DNA from: Spartobacteria bacterium | GTDB taxonomy: Bacteria > Verrucomicrobiota > Verrucomicrobiae > Chthoniobacterales > UBA6821 | DNA: 8,569 nt | Reading direction: 5' to 3' | Assembly: GCA_003136515.1 (NCBI GenBank) | Contig: PLEU01000063.1 | Location: forward strand, 1-8,569 | Notes under the pieces: generated by a model | Database searches by the model: none | The model's input: only the letters and a program-made list of their open reading frames with translations | What the model was told of the DNA's origin: nothing | Shown here: piece after piece, positions 1 to 6,375 of the stretch | Layout of the letters: every line of letters begins with the position of its first letter | Numbering within the stretch: position 1 is the first letter of the stretch | Translations under genes and position numbers: made by a program

Positions 1-306
1 AACACCATCGTCAGCATCACCGACCTTCGCGGTTCAGTGATCGGGTGGTCGAGCGCCGGGAAGATGGGATTCAAGGGATCCCGTAAGAGCACGGCCTACG
101 CGGCTCAGATGGTTGCCCAGGACGCCTGCCGTCAGGCGATGGGTCACGGTCTTAAGGAAGTCCAGGTTCGCGTCAAGGGGCCCGGTTCAGGCCGTGAATC
201 CGCAGTCCGTGCCATGCAGGCCATCGGGCTTGAGATCACCGTCATTCAGGATGTGACCCCTGTTCCGCACAATGGATGCCGTCCTCCGAAACAGCGTCGC
301 GTCTGA
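1..306 (+). CDS. rpsK: 30S ribosomal protein uS11 (S11), 3' part
   Basis: This is the C-terminal 101 residues of small-subunit ribosomal protein uS11, which binds 16S rRNA in the platform of the 30S subunit and helps shape the E-site/mRNA exit region. The reading frame is open from base 1, so the start lies outside the window; uS11 is usually about 125-130 residues, so roughly 25-30 are missing. Diagnostic motifs are all visible: NTIVSITD at the left edge, GFKGSRKST, the [11 protein letters not shown] loop, and the C-terminal [14 protein letters not shown] block followed by the usual basic end QRRV. rpsD follows after 34 bases on the same strand, as in the common alpha-operon order rpsM-rpsK-rpsD. 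Nothing suggests degradation. Identification is secure from the motifs. Confidence 0.97.
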   Translation, partial: NTIVSITDLRGSVIGWSSAGKMGFKGSRKSTAYAAQMVAQDACRQAMGHGLKEVQVRVKGPGSGRESAVRAMQAIGLEITVIQDVTPVPHNGCRPPKQRRV

Positions 307-340
307 GTACCTTTTAACCTAGACCTTATTTTTTAATACC

Positions 341-952
341 ATGGCCCGTTACACAGGACCCAAAACCAAAGTCAGCCGCCGTTACGGCGTCCTCCTCGCC
401 GGATCAGCACGAGCATTCGAGAACAAAGCCTATCCTCCCGGACAGCATGGACCCAAGGGCGCGCGCCGCAAAATTTCCGAGTATGGCACCGCCCTTGCCG
501 AGAAGCAGAAGCTTCGCTTCCAGTACGGGGTTCTGGAGCGCCAGTTCCGCCGCTACTTTGAAACCGCTCTCAAGACCCGTGGTGTCACTGGTCTCATCCT
601 GCTCCAGCTTCTTGAGACCCGACTCGATAATATCGTGTACCGTCTCGGTTTTTCAAAGACCCGTGCCGGGGCGCGCCAACTTGTCTCCCACGGTCACATA
701 AGCGTCAACGGTCGCAAGACGGACATCTCCTCGGCAACCCTCAGAATAGGTGACGTGGTGGCTGTCCGTGCCAAGGACGGTTCCAAGCGCCTTGCCCAAC
801 GGGGCCTTGAACAGACTCAGATTGTCGATCCGCCCGACTGGCTGCTTGTTGACAAGGATAACCTCAGCGGCAAAGTGGTTCGCATACCCACCCGTGATGA
901 GATCAACCCTGTTGTGAACGAGCAACTCGTGGTTGAGTTGTACTCACGCTAA
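341..952 (+). CDS. rpsD: 30S ribosomal protein uS4 (S4)
   Basis: Complete small-subunit protein uS4 (203 aa, normal length), a primary 16S rRNA binder that nucleates assembly of the 30S body and, in some bacteria, represses its own operon. The N-terminus MARYTGPKTKVSRRYG is typical. The YPPGQHG motif follows at about residues 32-38, and the S4 RNA-binding domain spans about 90-150 (RLDNIVYRLGFSKTRAGAR, then HGHISVNGR and the GD turn). The C-terminus NEQLVVELYSR is also characteristic. The N-terminal region has no cysteines, so this is the zinc-free (C-minus) form. The ATG at 341 has no clear Shine-Dalgarno sequence (the upstream bases are T-rich), so translation may be coupled to rpsK or initiate without SD. 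A terminator follows directly; rpoA and rplQ, commonly next, are not here. Confidence 0.97.
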   Translation: MARYTGPKTKVSRRYGVLLAGSARAFENKAYPPGQHGPKGARRKISEYGTALAEKQKLRFQYGVLERQFRRYFETALKTRGVTGLILLQLLETRLDNIVYRLGFSKTRAGARQLVSHGHISVNGRKTDISSATLRIGDVVAVRAKDGSKRLAQRGLEQTQIVDPPDWLLVDKDNLSGKVVRIPTRDEINPVVNEQLVVELYSR

Positions 953-978
953 AAAGCGCATAAATCTTCAAATATTCG

Positions 979-1019
979 GGGCGTTCCGTGTTCGATTCCC
1001 GGAACGCCCTTTTTATTTT
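979..1019 (+). terminator. Intrinsic terminator of the ribosomal operon
   Basis: GGGCGTTCCG (979-988) pairs perfectly with CGGAACGCCC (1000-1009), then comes one mismatch (989/999), a G-C pair (990/998) and a 7-base loop TTCGATT. The T-tract TTTTTATTTT follows at 1010-1019. It begins 26 bases after the rpsD stop and marks the end of the ribosomal transcription unit. The hairpin has exactly the 7+5 layer geometry and conserved loop bases of a tRNA acceptor plus T-arm (see findings). Confidence 0.88.
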
Positions 1020-1026
1020 CCGGGAT

Positions 1027-1083
1027 AAGGAGTTGGCGATGATAATTTTTTATCATGCCGAGGTCGCGGCCCTCCAAAAATGA
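1027..1083 (+). other. SD-preceded 14-codon mini-ORF with hairpin over its start
   Basis: An AAGGAG sequence at 1027-1032, one of the best Shine-Dalgarno matches in the window, lies 6 bases before an ATG at 1039 that opens a 14-codon frame (MIIFYHAEVAALQK, stop TGA 1081-1083). The start codon is inside a perfect inverted repeat: ATGATAA (1039-1045), loop TTTT, TTATCAT (1050-1056). It is extended by GGC/GCC pairing around one bulged base. It lies just after the rpsD terminator and no same-strand gene follows, so a leader-peptide role is not supported. It may be chance; it is recorded because the spacing is good and the structure could mask initiation. Confidence 0.15.
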
Positions 1084-1113
1084 GCAGGTGGATTGGTTGG
1101 AATATTTCCGGAT

Positions 1114-1151
1114 CCCGAAAAGTTTCACTGCGTAGAGGCTACCCGAAAAGT
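1114..1151. repeat. Pair of 10-bp direct repeats, CCCGAAAAGT
   Basis: CCCGAAAAGT occurs at 1114-1123 and again at 1142-1151, with starts 28 bases apart, in the gene-free stretch between the convergent rpsD and symporter genes. The second copy overlaps the left arm of a longer inverted repeat (AAAGTCTG 1147-1154 with CAGACTTT 1196-1203). No function is evident. The rest of 1021-1216 holds no recognisable gene or promoter. Confidence 0.4.
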
Positions 1152-1166
1152 CTGAGTTGGTCGTGC

Positions 1167-1191
1167 AAAAAGGGGTTGGGGGTTTGAACCC
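1167..1191 (-). terminator. Probable terminator of the isomerase-symporter unit
   Basis: Read on the minus strand, 25 bases after the symporter stop codon, GGGTT (1191-1187) pairs with AACCC (1177-1173) across a 9-base loop. An extra C and TTTTT (1171-1167) follow, giving a short G+C stem and U-tract. A larger inverted repeat, AAAGTCTG/CAGACTTT (1147-1154 and 1196-1203), encloses it and could extend or compete with the hairpin. The stem is short, hence moderate confidence. Confidence 0.45.
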
Positions 1192-1216
1192 TTCGCAGAC
1201 TTTGGGTGAGACCTTG

Positions 1217-2962
1217 CTACTTCTCCCGATGTCGTCTGTGGAGATATTCGAGGATGGAGCCCGTCAGAAGCAGAGAGCCGCCGCAGAATAAAAAGCAACT
1301 CCGGCCCAAGAGATTATTGGGAATCAGCATCAGAAGGGCGATGAACCCCCCGAAGACAATGCAGAGAAGGCCAAGCAGATGATGGATGGCAGTCTCAGAT
1401 TTTCTTGTCGGGTGAGTCAGAACGGGAGTCCGAAGGCGTTCGAAGAACTCCTCGACACGTTCCTTATCTTCCCGGGGGCTTGAATCATAGAAAACCGTCG
1501 TGAAGAAAAACCATGCCGTGCAGGGGAAAAAGGTGCCAAAGATCGTTACGGCAAAAAGTAGATTGTCAGCTTCAAGTTGGTTAAGCGGTCTGTGGACAAA
1601 ATCGACAAAATGATATTTTAGGTAAAAGTTGATGAAGAGAGAAATGAGGATCCCGAGCAGTCCCGTGCTCCAGGCAGACCAAGGGGGGGTTCGTTTGTAA
1701 AAGAGTCCCAGAAATAGCGGCAGGGCCAGCGGAATACTCAGACTGGCGGCTACCTGGTTGACAAAGGTGAAGAGATCAGCCGTGCGGAATTTGTTCACCA
1801 AGAGGGCAAACGAAACAATGAGAATGCCAAAGGTAAGCGTGCTTACCTTGCTGAGGATAAGAAGTTTTTTTTCCGAACAGTGAGGATTAATGACTGGAAG
1901 GTAAAAGCTGCGGATAAAGACGCCGACCCCTTTGTTCAATCCCGCATCCATGTTGGTCAGTGTGGCCCCAAGCATAGCACAGATAAGGAGGCCGATTAGC
2001 CCCTGAGGAAGCACCTGGAGACAGACGGCGACGAAGGCGGCCTCGTTGGGGTTTTTAAGATTTGGGAATTCAGTTCCAAGGTGAGGGTGGAGGATCGTGG
2101 CGGCAAGCGGGGGGATAATCCAGATCAAGGGCCCGATCAGGGAACCAATAAGCGGGATCAGCACCATGCGTCTGGCATCCCGGTCACTTCCCGCCATGAG
2201 ATACATCACCGAGTTTTCCATATTATTGGAGTTGGTGATCTGCATCCAGGAGATAGCAATCGTCCAGAGTATGAGGGTGAAGGGTGCTGCAACGCTACTC
2301 CAGTGCGTGGGTAGAATCGGTACCTGCACCGTCTGGAGCAGATGGGTGATTCCCCCGATTTCTGGGCGGCGAAGTGTCAGGATCGCGGCCACCATGGTGA
2401 TGGTGACGACCATGAACATCTGGACAAAATCACTCGCTAGAACGGCCCAGGCTCCTCCCGCGAAGGCAACGACCGTCACCACGATTCCCAGAATGATCAA
2501 CGTGGTATTCATCTCCATGTGGAATACCGAGGATATGAAAACGCCGATGGCGTTGAGACTGATGCCGCTTAAGAAAAGCAGAAGAGGAACCTTCACCCAA
2601 GTATAGATCTGCTCCGAGGTGGTTCCGAAGCGCAGTTGCACCGCCTCCATCCAGGTGACCACACGCATCCTGCGGAATCTCCGGCAGGTAAAGAGATAGA
2701 CCACCGCCAGAGCAAGGGCGCTCGCATAATAAAGAACCAGGACCAGGGTACCGGTTTCGTAGATCTTCTTGGCTGCTCCAGTAAAGGTCCAAGCGCTGAA
2801 GGCGGCTATCCATGCCGAAGTGCCTGTGATCCACCACGGCATCACGCCTCCGGCCCTGAAATAGTCGGAGGTATTCCTGCTCTGACGTCGGAATACGAAT
2901 CCGATCCCGAGGATGAAAAGCAGATAGCATCCGATGATGAAATAATCGTAGCGCGTGATCAT
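1217..2962 (-). CDS. Sodium/solute symporter (SSS/SLC5 family)
   Basis: An inner-membrane transporter of the sodium:solute symporter family (581 aa), which uses the Na+ gradient to import sugars, carboxylates or similar small solutes. Visible family features include an N-terminal helix (about 6-24) and the SSF block TSDYFRAGGVMPWW (31-44) leading into the broken first core helix SAWIAAFSAWTFTGAA. GGAWAVLASDFVQ follows at about 169-181, and GATLTNMDAGLN at about 332-343, where the family's Na+-site helix falls. About 13-14 hydrophobic segments are apparent. A charged hydrophilic stretch (about 494-525) precedes two further C-terminal helices. It follows the isomerase gene by 36 bases on the same strand, suggesting one transcript. 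The ATG at 2962 is preceded by a run of C, with no Shine-Dalgarno. The substrate cannot be inferred; a sugar or sugar-acid is likely from the neighbouring genes. Confidence 0.88.
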   Translation of the reverse strand: MITRYDYFIIGCYLLFILGIGFVFRRQSRNTSDYFRAGGVMPWWITGTSAWIAAFSAWTFTGAAKKIYETGTLVLVLYYASALALAVVYLFTCRRFRRMRVVTWMEAVQLRFGTTSEQIYTWVKVPLLLFLSGISLNAIGVFISSVFHMEMNTTLIILGIVVTVVAFAGGAWAVLASDFVQMFMVVTITMVAAILTLRRPEIGGITHLLQTVQVPILPTHWSSVAAPFTLILWTIAISWMQITNSNNMENSVMYLMAGSDRDARRMVLIPLIGSLIGPLIWIIPPLAATILHPHLGTEFPNLKNPNEAAFVAVCLQVLPQGLIGLLICAMLGATLTNMDAGLNKGVGVFIRSFYLPVINPHCSEKKLLILSKVSTLTFGILIVSFALLVNKFRTADLFTFVNQVAASLSIPLALPLFLGLFYKRTPPWSAWSTGLLGILISLFINFYLKYHFVDFVHRPLNQLEADNLLFAVTIFGTFFPCTAWFFFTTVFYDSSPREDKERVEEFFERLRTPVLTHPTRKSETAIHHLLGLLCIVFGGFIALLMLIPNNLLGRSCFLFCGGSLLLTGSILEYLHRRHREK

Positions 2963-2998
2963 GGGGGGGATGCGTGAGGCTATGATTTTTACCCGATC

Positions 2999-3814
2999 TT
3001 AGGAGACTGCGCGACTCAAGGGTGCTACCTGGAATGCCCCGAGCAGCCTGTGCAAGGTTGTTGCATCAGCCGGGAGATTATCAGGATCATCGGCAGCCAC
3101 AAATTCCAGCAGGGCGGGAGTTGCGGGGAATCCGGGCATGATCACGCCGAGCCAGCGTGCCCAATCGGCCGCTCCTTCCGCAAGAGGACGTCGTTCCACG
3201 GGCGGCCCGGGAATCCAATGAAAGACATGGATATGTGACAAATGCGGCAGGATAACCGAGAGGCTTTCGTCCTGTTCACGCGAGGTCAGTGTCGGGAGAG
3301 GCTGCCAGAGCGAACGCAGGTTGGGATGATCCAGTTCCTGCCAGAGGCGTCGGGCGGAGCCGGGGGTGTCATTCAAAGTGCCACCATGAAATTCCAGAGC
3401 CACATTCACTCTTTCTTTTGCTGCCAGTCCGGCTATCCGGTGGGCATCGTCGCGGACGCTCTTCCACGCGGCCTCATCGGCAGCCTCAGAGCCGATATTC
3501 CCCGCCCAGACACGGATCGTCGGGGCACCGAGGGCCACGGCTGTCTCCAGAACCGATTCGAAACCATTTGGCTCCGCTCCACCTAGTCTGTAGTAGGAGC
3601 CGTAGGCGGCGACCCCCAGACCCGCGTTGCGTGTCAGTTCGCCTGTTTTCCTCGCCGTGACCAGATCGCCGAGAGGTACGTGGATGTCTCCGCCCCATTC
3701 GATGAGAGCGAGATTATTCACTTTTGCAAGAGCCACGACGGCGGCAGGGGAGAGTTGTCGGAAACTGACCGAGACCAAGCCGCCTGAATTGAGGGATCGT
3801 TCTTGGGATGGCAT
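2999..3814 (-). CDS. Sugar phosphate isomerase/epimerase-like TIM-barrel protein
   Basis: A cytoplasmic xylose-isomerase-like TIM-barrel protein (271 aa; the AP-endonuclease-2 fold shared by sugar isomerases and epimerases), probably metal dependent. Strand motifs appear in order: SVSFRQL (16-21), LIEWGGDIHVP (38-47), GVAAYGSYYRLG (67-78), IRVWAG (100-105), VALEFHGGTLNDT (138-150), LWQP (169-172), HIHVFHW (194-200) and LLEFV (235-239). Expected metal or catalytic ligands are Glu141, the WQ position at 170-171 (often Asp in relatives), His in 194-199, and Glu237. No signal peptide is seen. It is the first gene of a unit with the downstream symporter and is divergent from the dehydrogenase gene. 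The ATG at 3814 has a weak purine-rich AGAGAG upstream. The exact reaction (isomerase, epimerase, dehydratase or lyase) cannot be told from sequence alone. Confidence 0.85.
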   Translation of the reverse strand: MPSQERSLNSGGLVSVSFRQLSPAAVVALAKVNNLALIEWGGDIHVPLGDLVTARKTGELTRNAGLGVAAYGSYYRLGGAEPNGFESVLETAVALGAPTIRVWAGNIGSEAADEAAWKSVRDDAHRIAGLAAKERVNVALEFHGGTLNDTPGSARRLWQELDHPNLRSLWQPLPTLTSREQDESLSVILPHLSHIHVFHWIPGPPVERRPLAEGAADWARWLGVIMPGFPATPALLEFVAADDPDNLPADATTLHRLLGAFQVAPLSRAVS

Positions 3815-4020
3815 GGGGAAAACTCTCTTTGCACTATTTCACACAAAGATCGTAAGGAATTTGAAGGACGAACAATCAATCAGGAATCTTGGGGAGAAAA
3901 GAGATTTTTCGATCCCTGGTGCTCTTGTCATTTTTTCACGTTCTCGGTTTCGTGCATCTGCAGTGATTGAGTGGGCTATCCGCGATTTACTCGGTGCATG
4001 CTTCTCTTTACAAGGGCAAG
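3815..4020. promoter_or_regulatory. Divergent intergenic region with inverted repeat
   Basis: This 206-base gap separates the divergent isomerase and dehydrogenase starts, so it must hold outward promoters for both unless they are expressed from elsewhere. An inverted repeat, TCTTTG (3826-3831) and CAAAGA (3844-3849), with a 12-base spacer, sits just upstream of the isomerase start and could be a regulator site. No convincing -35/-10 pair was found by eye. AAGGG at 4012-4016 is the likely ribosome binding site for the dehydrogenase. Open frames crossing this region have no recognisable protein content. Confidence 0.4.
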
Positions 4021-5013
4021 ATGCCTTCCGCCATTTTTGCCGGACAACCGGAAAATCTCCCGATTGCCTTTCCTTCTGATCTGCGCCTTCAGATCAGCCG
4101 GCAGGTCCGGATTCTTGCTGGAGAATTCGAGGGAGATGGCTGGCGGGATCAAACCGAGAGATTGAAGGAGGTGGATTTAATTTTTGCAACGTGGGGGATG
4201 CCCAAGCTTGATGAGGAGTTCCTGGACGCTACCCCTGGTTTGAAAGCGGTTTTTTACGCGGCAGGTACTGTGAAACCCTTTGCCACAGAAGCTTCCTATA
4301 AGCGGGGAGTAATTATCTCAAGCGCATGGGAGGCCAATGCCATCCCGGTTGCCGAGTACACTCAGGCGGCCATTTTACTGAGCCTAAAACGCTTCTGGCA
4401 ATTTCTCCGGCAGTCTCCGGAACAGAAATTTACCAGGGGATCTCTTGCTTTTCCAGGAGCATACAGAACAAAGGTAGGCCTCCTCTCACTTGGGGCAGTG
4501 GGGAGGAGGGTGGCCGAGGGACTTGCCTCCACTCAAGTCAGACTGCTTGCCTATGATCCCTTTGCCGATCCCGCGATGGCTGCCCGACTCGGCGTAACCT
4601 TGGTTTCCCTAGAGGAACTCTTTGCCGAGAGCGATGTGCTGAGCATCCATGCCCCGTTCTTGCCGGAGACGGAAAAACTTGTTTCAGGACTACTGGTCGG
4701 CTCCATGAAAGAGGGTGCGACGCTGATCAACACGGCACGGGGCGCGGTTGTGAACGAGGAGGAACTTTGCGCGGTGCTTCGTGGGCGTCCCGATCTCACA
4801 GCCATATTGGACGTCACCGAACCGGAGCCTCCTTTAGCGGATTCCCCGTTGCGGTCGCTGGAGAACGTGATTCTTACTCCGCATATTGCCGGAAGTCTCG
4901 GGAGTGAAATCACCCGCATGGGGGATTGGATGGTCGATGAGATGCAGCGTTATCTTGATGGAGAACCCCTGCATCACTGTGTCACTCGCGAGATGCTTGC
5001 GCGGATGGCGTGA
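4021..5013 (+). CDS. D-isomer-specific 2-hydroxyacid dehydrogenase
   Basis: An NAD(P)-dependent oxidoreductase of the D-2-hydroxyacid dehydrogenase family (330 aa, normal length), which interconverts 2-hydroxy acids and 2-oxo acids in the cytoplasm. The N-terminal substrate domain includes VDLIFATWGMP (51-61). The Rossmann domain carries the dinucleotide loop SLGAVG (156-161) and the YDPFAD segment (178-183) at the end of the second strand. Catalytic residues are recognisable: Arg240 in NTARGAVV, Glu269 in DVTEPEPP and His288 in LTPHIAGS. The first glycine of GxGxxG is Ser156. ATG 4021 was chosen because AAGGG lies just upstream and the protein then has family length; a TTG at 3967 in the same frame would add 18 residues unlike the family. 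It is divergent from the isomerase-symporter pair, suggesting a shared pathway. Specificity (glycerate, glyoxylate, phosphoglycerate or a sugar acid) is unresolved. Confidence 0.88.
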   Translation: MPSAIFAGQPENLPIAFPSDLRLQISRQVRILAGEFEGDGWRDQTERLKEVDLIFATWGMPKLDEEFLDATPGLKAVFYAAGTVKPFATEASYKRGVIISSAWEANAIPVAEYTQAAILLSLKRFWQFLRQSPEQKFTRGSLAFPGAYRTKVGLLSLGAVGRRVAEGLASTQVRLLAYDPFADPAMAARLGVTLVSLEELFAESDVLSIHAPFLPETEKLVSGLLVGSMKEGATLINTARGAVVNEEELCAVLRGRPDLTAILDVTEPEPPLADSPLRSLENVILTPHIAGSLGSEITRMGDWMVDEMQRYLDGEPLHHCVTREMLARMA

Positions 5014-5050
5014 GAGGGGACACGCAAAAATAGGAATGAAAAGTGAAGAA

Positions 5051-5076
5051 GGGATAGCCACTAGTTGTGGTTTCCC
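5051..5076 (+). terminator. Weak hairpin between dehydrogenase and pilin cassette
   Basis: CCAC (5058-5061) and GTGG (5067-5070) form a stem over loop TAGTT. Outer pairing of GGG (5051-5053) with CCC (5074-5076) is broken by mismatches. The downstream TGTTTCTG is only mildly T-rich, so this is at best a weak terminator or attenuator between the dehydrogenase and the pseudopilin genes. The 8-mer TGTGGTTT at 5066-5073 recurs at 5083-5090. Confidence 0.25.
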
Positions 5077-5106
5077 TGTTTCTGTGGTTTATTGAAGTGT
5101 CTGAAA

Positions 5107-5883
5107 ATGTATCCCCCCGATGATTCCCGATTCCTTCAGGGAGCAACCCTGCGCGGGGAGGATCGTGCCTTCACACTCGTAGAGCTTCTGGTGGTGATCG
5201 CCATCATGGTCATCCTGATGACCTTGGCTATTCCCGCCTTCAACGCCCTCAACGGTTCGGGCGATCTCACCAAGGCGGCTTCCGACATCCAGAGCTTCCT
5301 CCAGGAGGCCAGAAGCCAAGCGATGGCTCGGAATACTTACGTGTACGTAGGGCTTCAGGAAGTCGATGGGCTCAATCCCACTTCTTCAAACGGAGTGGGA
5401 GAGATTGTCATTGCAGCCGTGGCCTCGATCGATGGTACGCGGGCGCTCGGCACTACTAACTCGGGGGGGCTCACCAATGTCACTTCGATTAGCAAGGCGC
5501 TGACCCTTAGCAACGTTCACCTGACCAATGCTACTTCTCTTAATACTGGCGCGAATATGACAGGTAGACCCGGAGGCTCGAGTTCCGGAATTCCCTCTTC
5601 GGATGTCGTGGACCTCAGTGGCGTCACAAATATGATCTCTTCCTTTCAGTGGCCGCTTTTTCCATCGGTGGCTCACTACATTTTTCAGACTGTGCTGGAA
5701 TTCGATCCGCAGGGAGTACCCAGAGTACAGACCAACCCCATGGTGGTCGATACGTCGATACAAAGCTACTTTGAGATTCCCATTACCATGGCTCACGGCG
5801 ATATCCCCCTGACCAATTCAGCCAACCAGGCCGCCATCCAGATCGATGGTGTCACGGGAGCGGTACGAGTCTATCGTCCATAA
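5107..5883 (+). CDS. GspH/FimT-like pseudopilin (Verru_Chthon cassette D position)
   Basis: A type IV pilin-like protein (258 aa), expected to be processed by prepilin peptidase and held in the inner membrane or assembled into a pseudopilus. A 21-residue leader ends in GEDRA and is followed by the class signature FTLVELLVVIAIMV, with Glu at mature position 5 (residue 26). The N-terminal helix continues to LTKAASDIQSFLQEARSQA, as in GspH/FimT-type minor pilins. The residue before the cleavage site is Ala, not the usual Gly. The rest is a Ser/Thr/Asn-rich outer domain ending GAVRVYRP. ATG 5107 gives a normal leader; a TTG at 5065 would add 14 residues. GAAG at 5094-5097 is a weak ribosome binding site. 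It is the first gene of a four-gene cassette. Assignment to family D is by gene order and N-terminal pattern. Confidence 0.85.
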   Translation: MYPPDDSRFLQGATLRGEDRAFTLVELLVVIAIMVILMTLAIPAFNALNGSGDLTKAASDIQSFLQEARSQAMARNTYVYVGLQEVDGLNPTSSNGVGEIVIAAVASIDGTRALGTTNSGGLTNVTSISKALTLSNVHLTNATSLNTGANMTGRPGGSSSGIPSSDVVDLSGVTNMISSFQWPLFPSVAHYIFQTVLEFDPQGVPRVQTNPMVVDTSIQSYFEIPITMAHGDIPLTNSANQAAIQIDGVTGAVRVYRP

Positions 5884-5896
5884 TCCATTTCTTTAC

Positions 5897-6370
5897 GTGA
5901 AAGCCTCCATCACATCTCCTGATCGTCGCTCCCGAGAGGGATTTACCCTCATTGAGATCGTCATCGCCCTAGGAATTGCCGGTTTCTGTCTCGTGTCGAT
6001 GCTGGGACTGATACCGACCGGTATGAAATCGGTCAAAACCTCCCTACAGGAGACCACGGCAACGGAGGCCCTAGCCGCCATTGCCACCGATCTTCGGGAC
6101 ACCCAGCCGGGAAGCAACACCACTCCCGTGTATGCCATCCCTATTCCTTCGGCCATCTCCACCACCACCAGCACCAACTTCTACCTTACCGAGGCCGGTG
6201 CCCTGACCACTTCCAATGACTTCAGCGCCCAGTTCTCAGTCACGGCTACGTTGAGCAACTCGACGACATTCCTCACGACCGCCCACATTCAGATCTACTG
6301 GCCTCCGGGCCTCCAGATTCAGAATGCTCAGGGAATGGTGGAAACCACGATCAGTTTTAATCGGGATTGA
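5897..6370 (+). CDS. GspI/PilV-like pseudopilin (Verru_Chthon cassette B)
   Basis: A small type IV pilin-like protein (157 aa from the chosen start). The short basic leader ends SREG and is followed by FTLIEIVIALGIAGFCL, with Glu at mature position 5 (residue 20). The region SMLGLIPTGMKSVKTSL, followed by TEALAAIATDLRDT, resembles what I recall of Verru_Chthon cassette protein B. GTG 5897 is chosen because it lies 13 bases after the preceding stop and yields a typical leader. An in-frame ATG at 5846 would overlap the upstream gene by 38 bases and make a 32-residue leader, which is less usual. Neither start has a clear Shine-Dalgarno, so translational coupling is likely. The position parallels GspI in type II secretion minor-pseudopilin operons. 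Confidence 0.83.
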   Translation: MKASITSPDRRSREGFTLIEIVIALGIAGFCLVSMLGLIPTGMKSVKTSLQETTATEALAAIATDLRDTQPGSNTTPVYAIPIPSAISTTTSTNFYLTEAGALTTSNDFSAQFSVTATLSNSTTFLTTAHIQIYWPPGLQIQNAQGMVETTISFNRD

Positions 6371-6375
6371 ACCTC

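Noticed and set aside
979..1009. A complete tRNA gene at the T-loop-like sequence.
   Set aside because: Only acceptor and T-arm-like halves are present; no D-arm, anticodon arm or CCA, and a T-tract follows, so it is a terminator.
949..1056. A 35-codon minus-strand frame starting with ATG inside the palindrome after rpsD.
   Set aside because: It runs antisense through the rpsD terminator into the rpsD 3' end, has no SD and no recognisable protein content.
2097..2606. A 169-codon plus-strand open frame inside the symporter gene.
   Set aside because: It is antisense to a well-supported membrane protein and shows no domain or SD; it is a shadow of the real gene.
3627..4079. A 150-codon plus-strand frame spanning the divergent intergenic region.
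   Set aside because: It is partly antisense to the isomerase and overlaps the dehydrogenase out of frame, with no family-like content.
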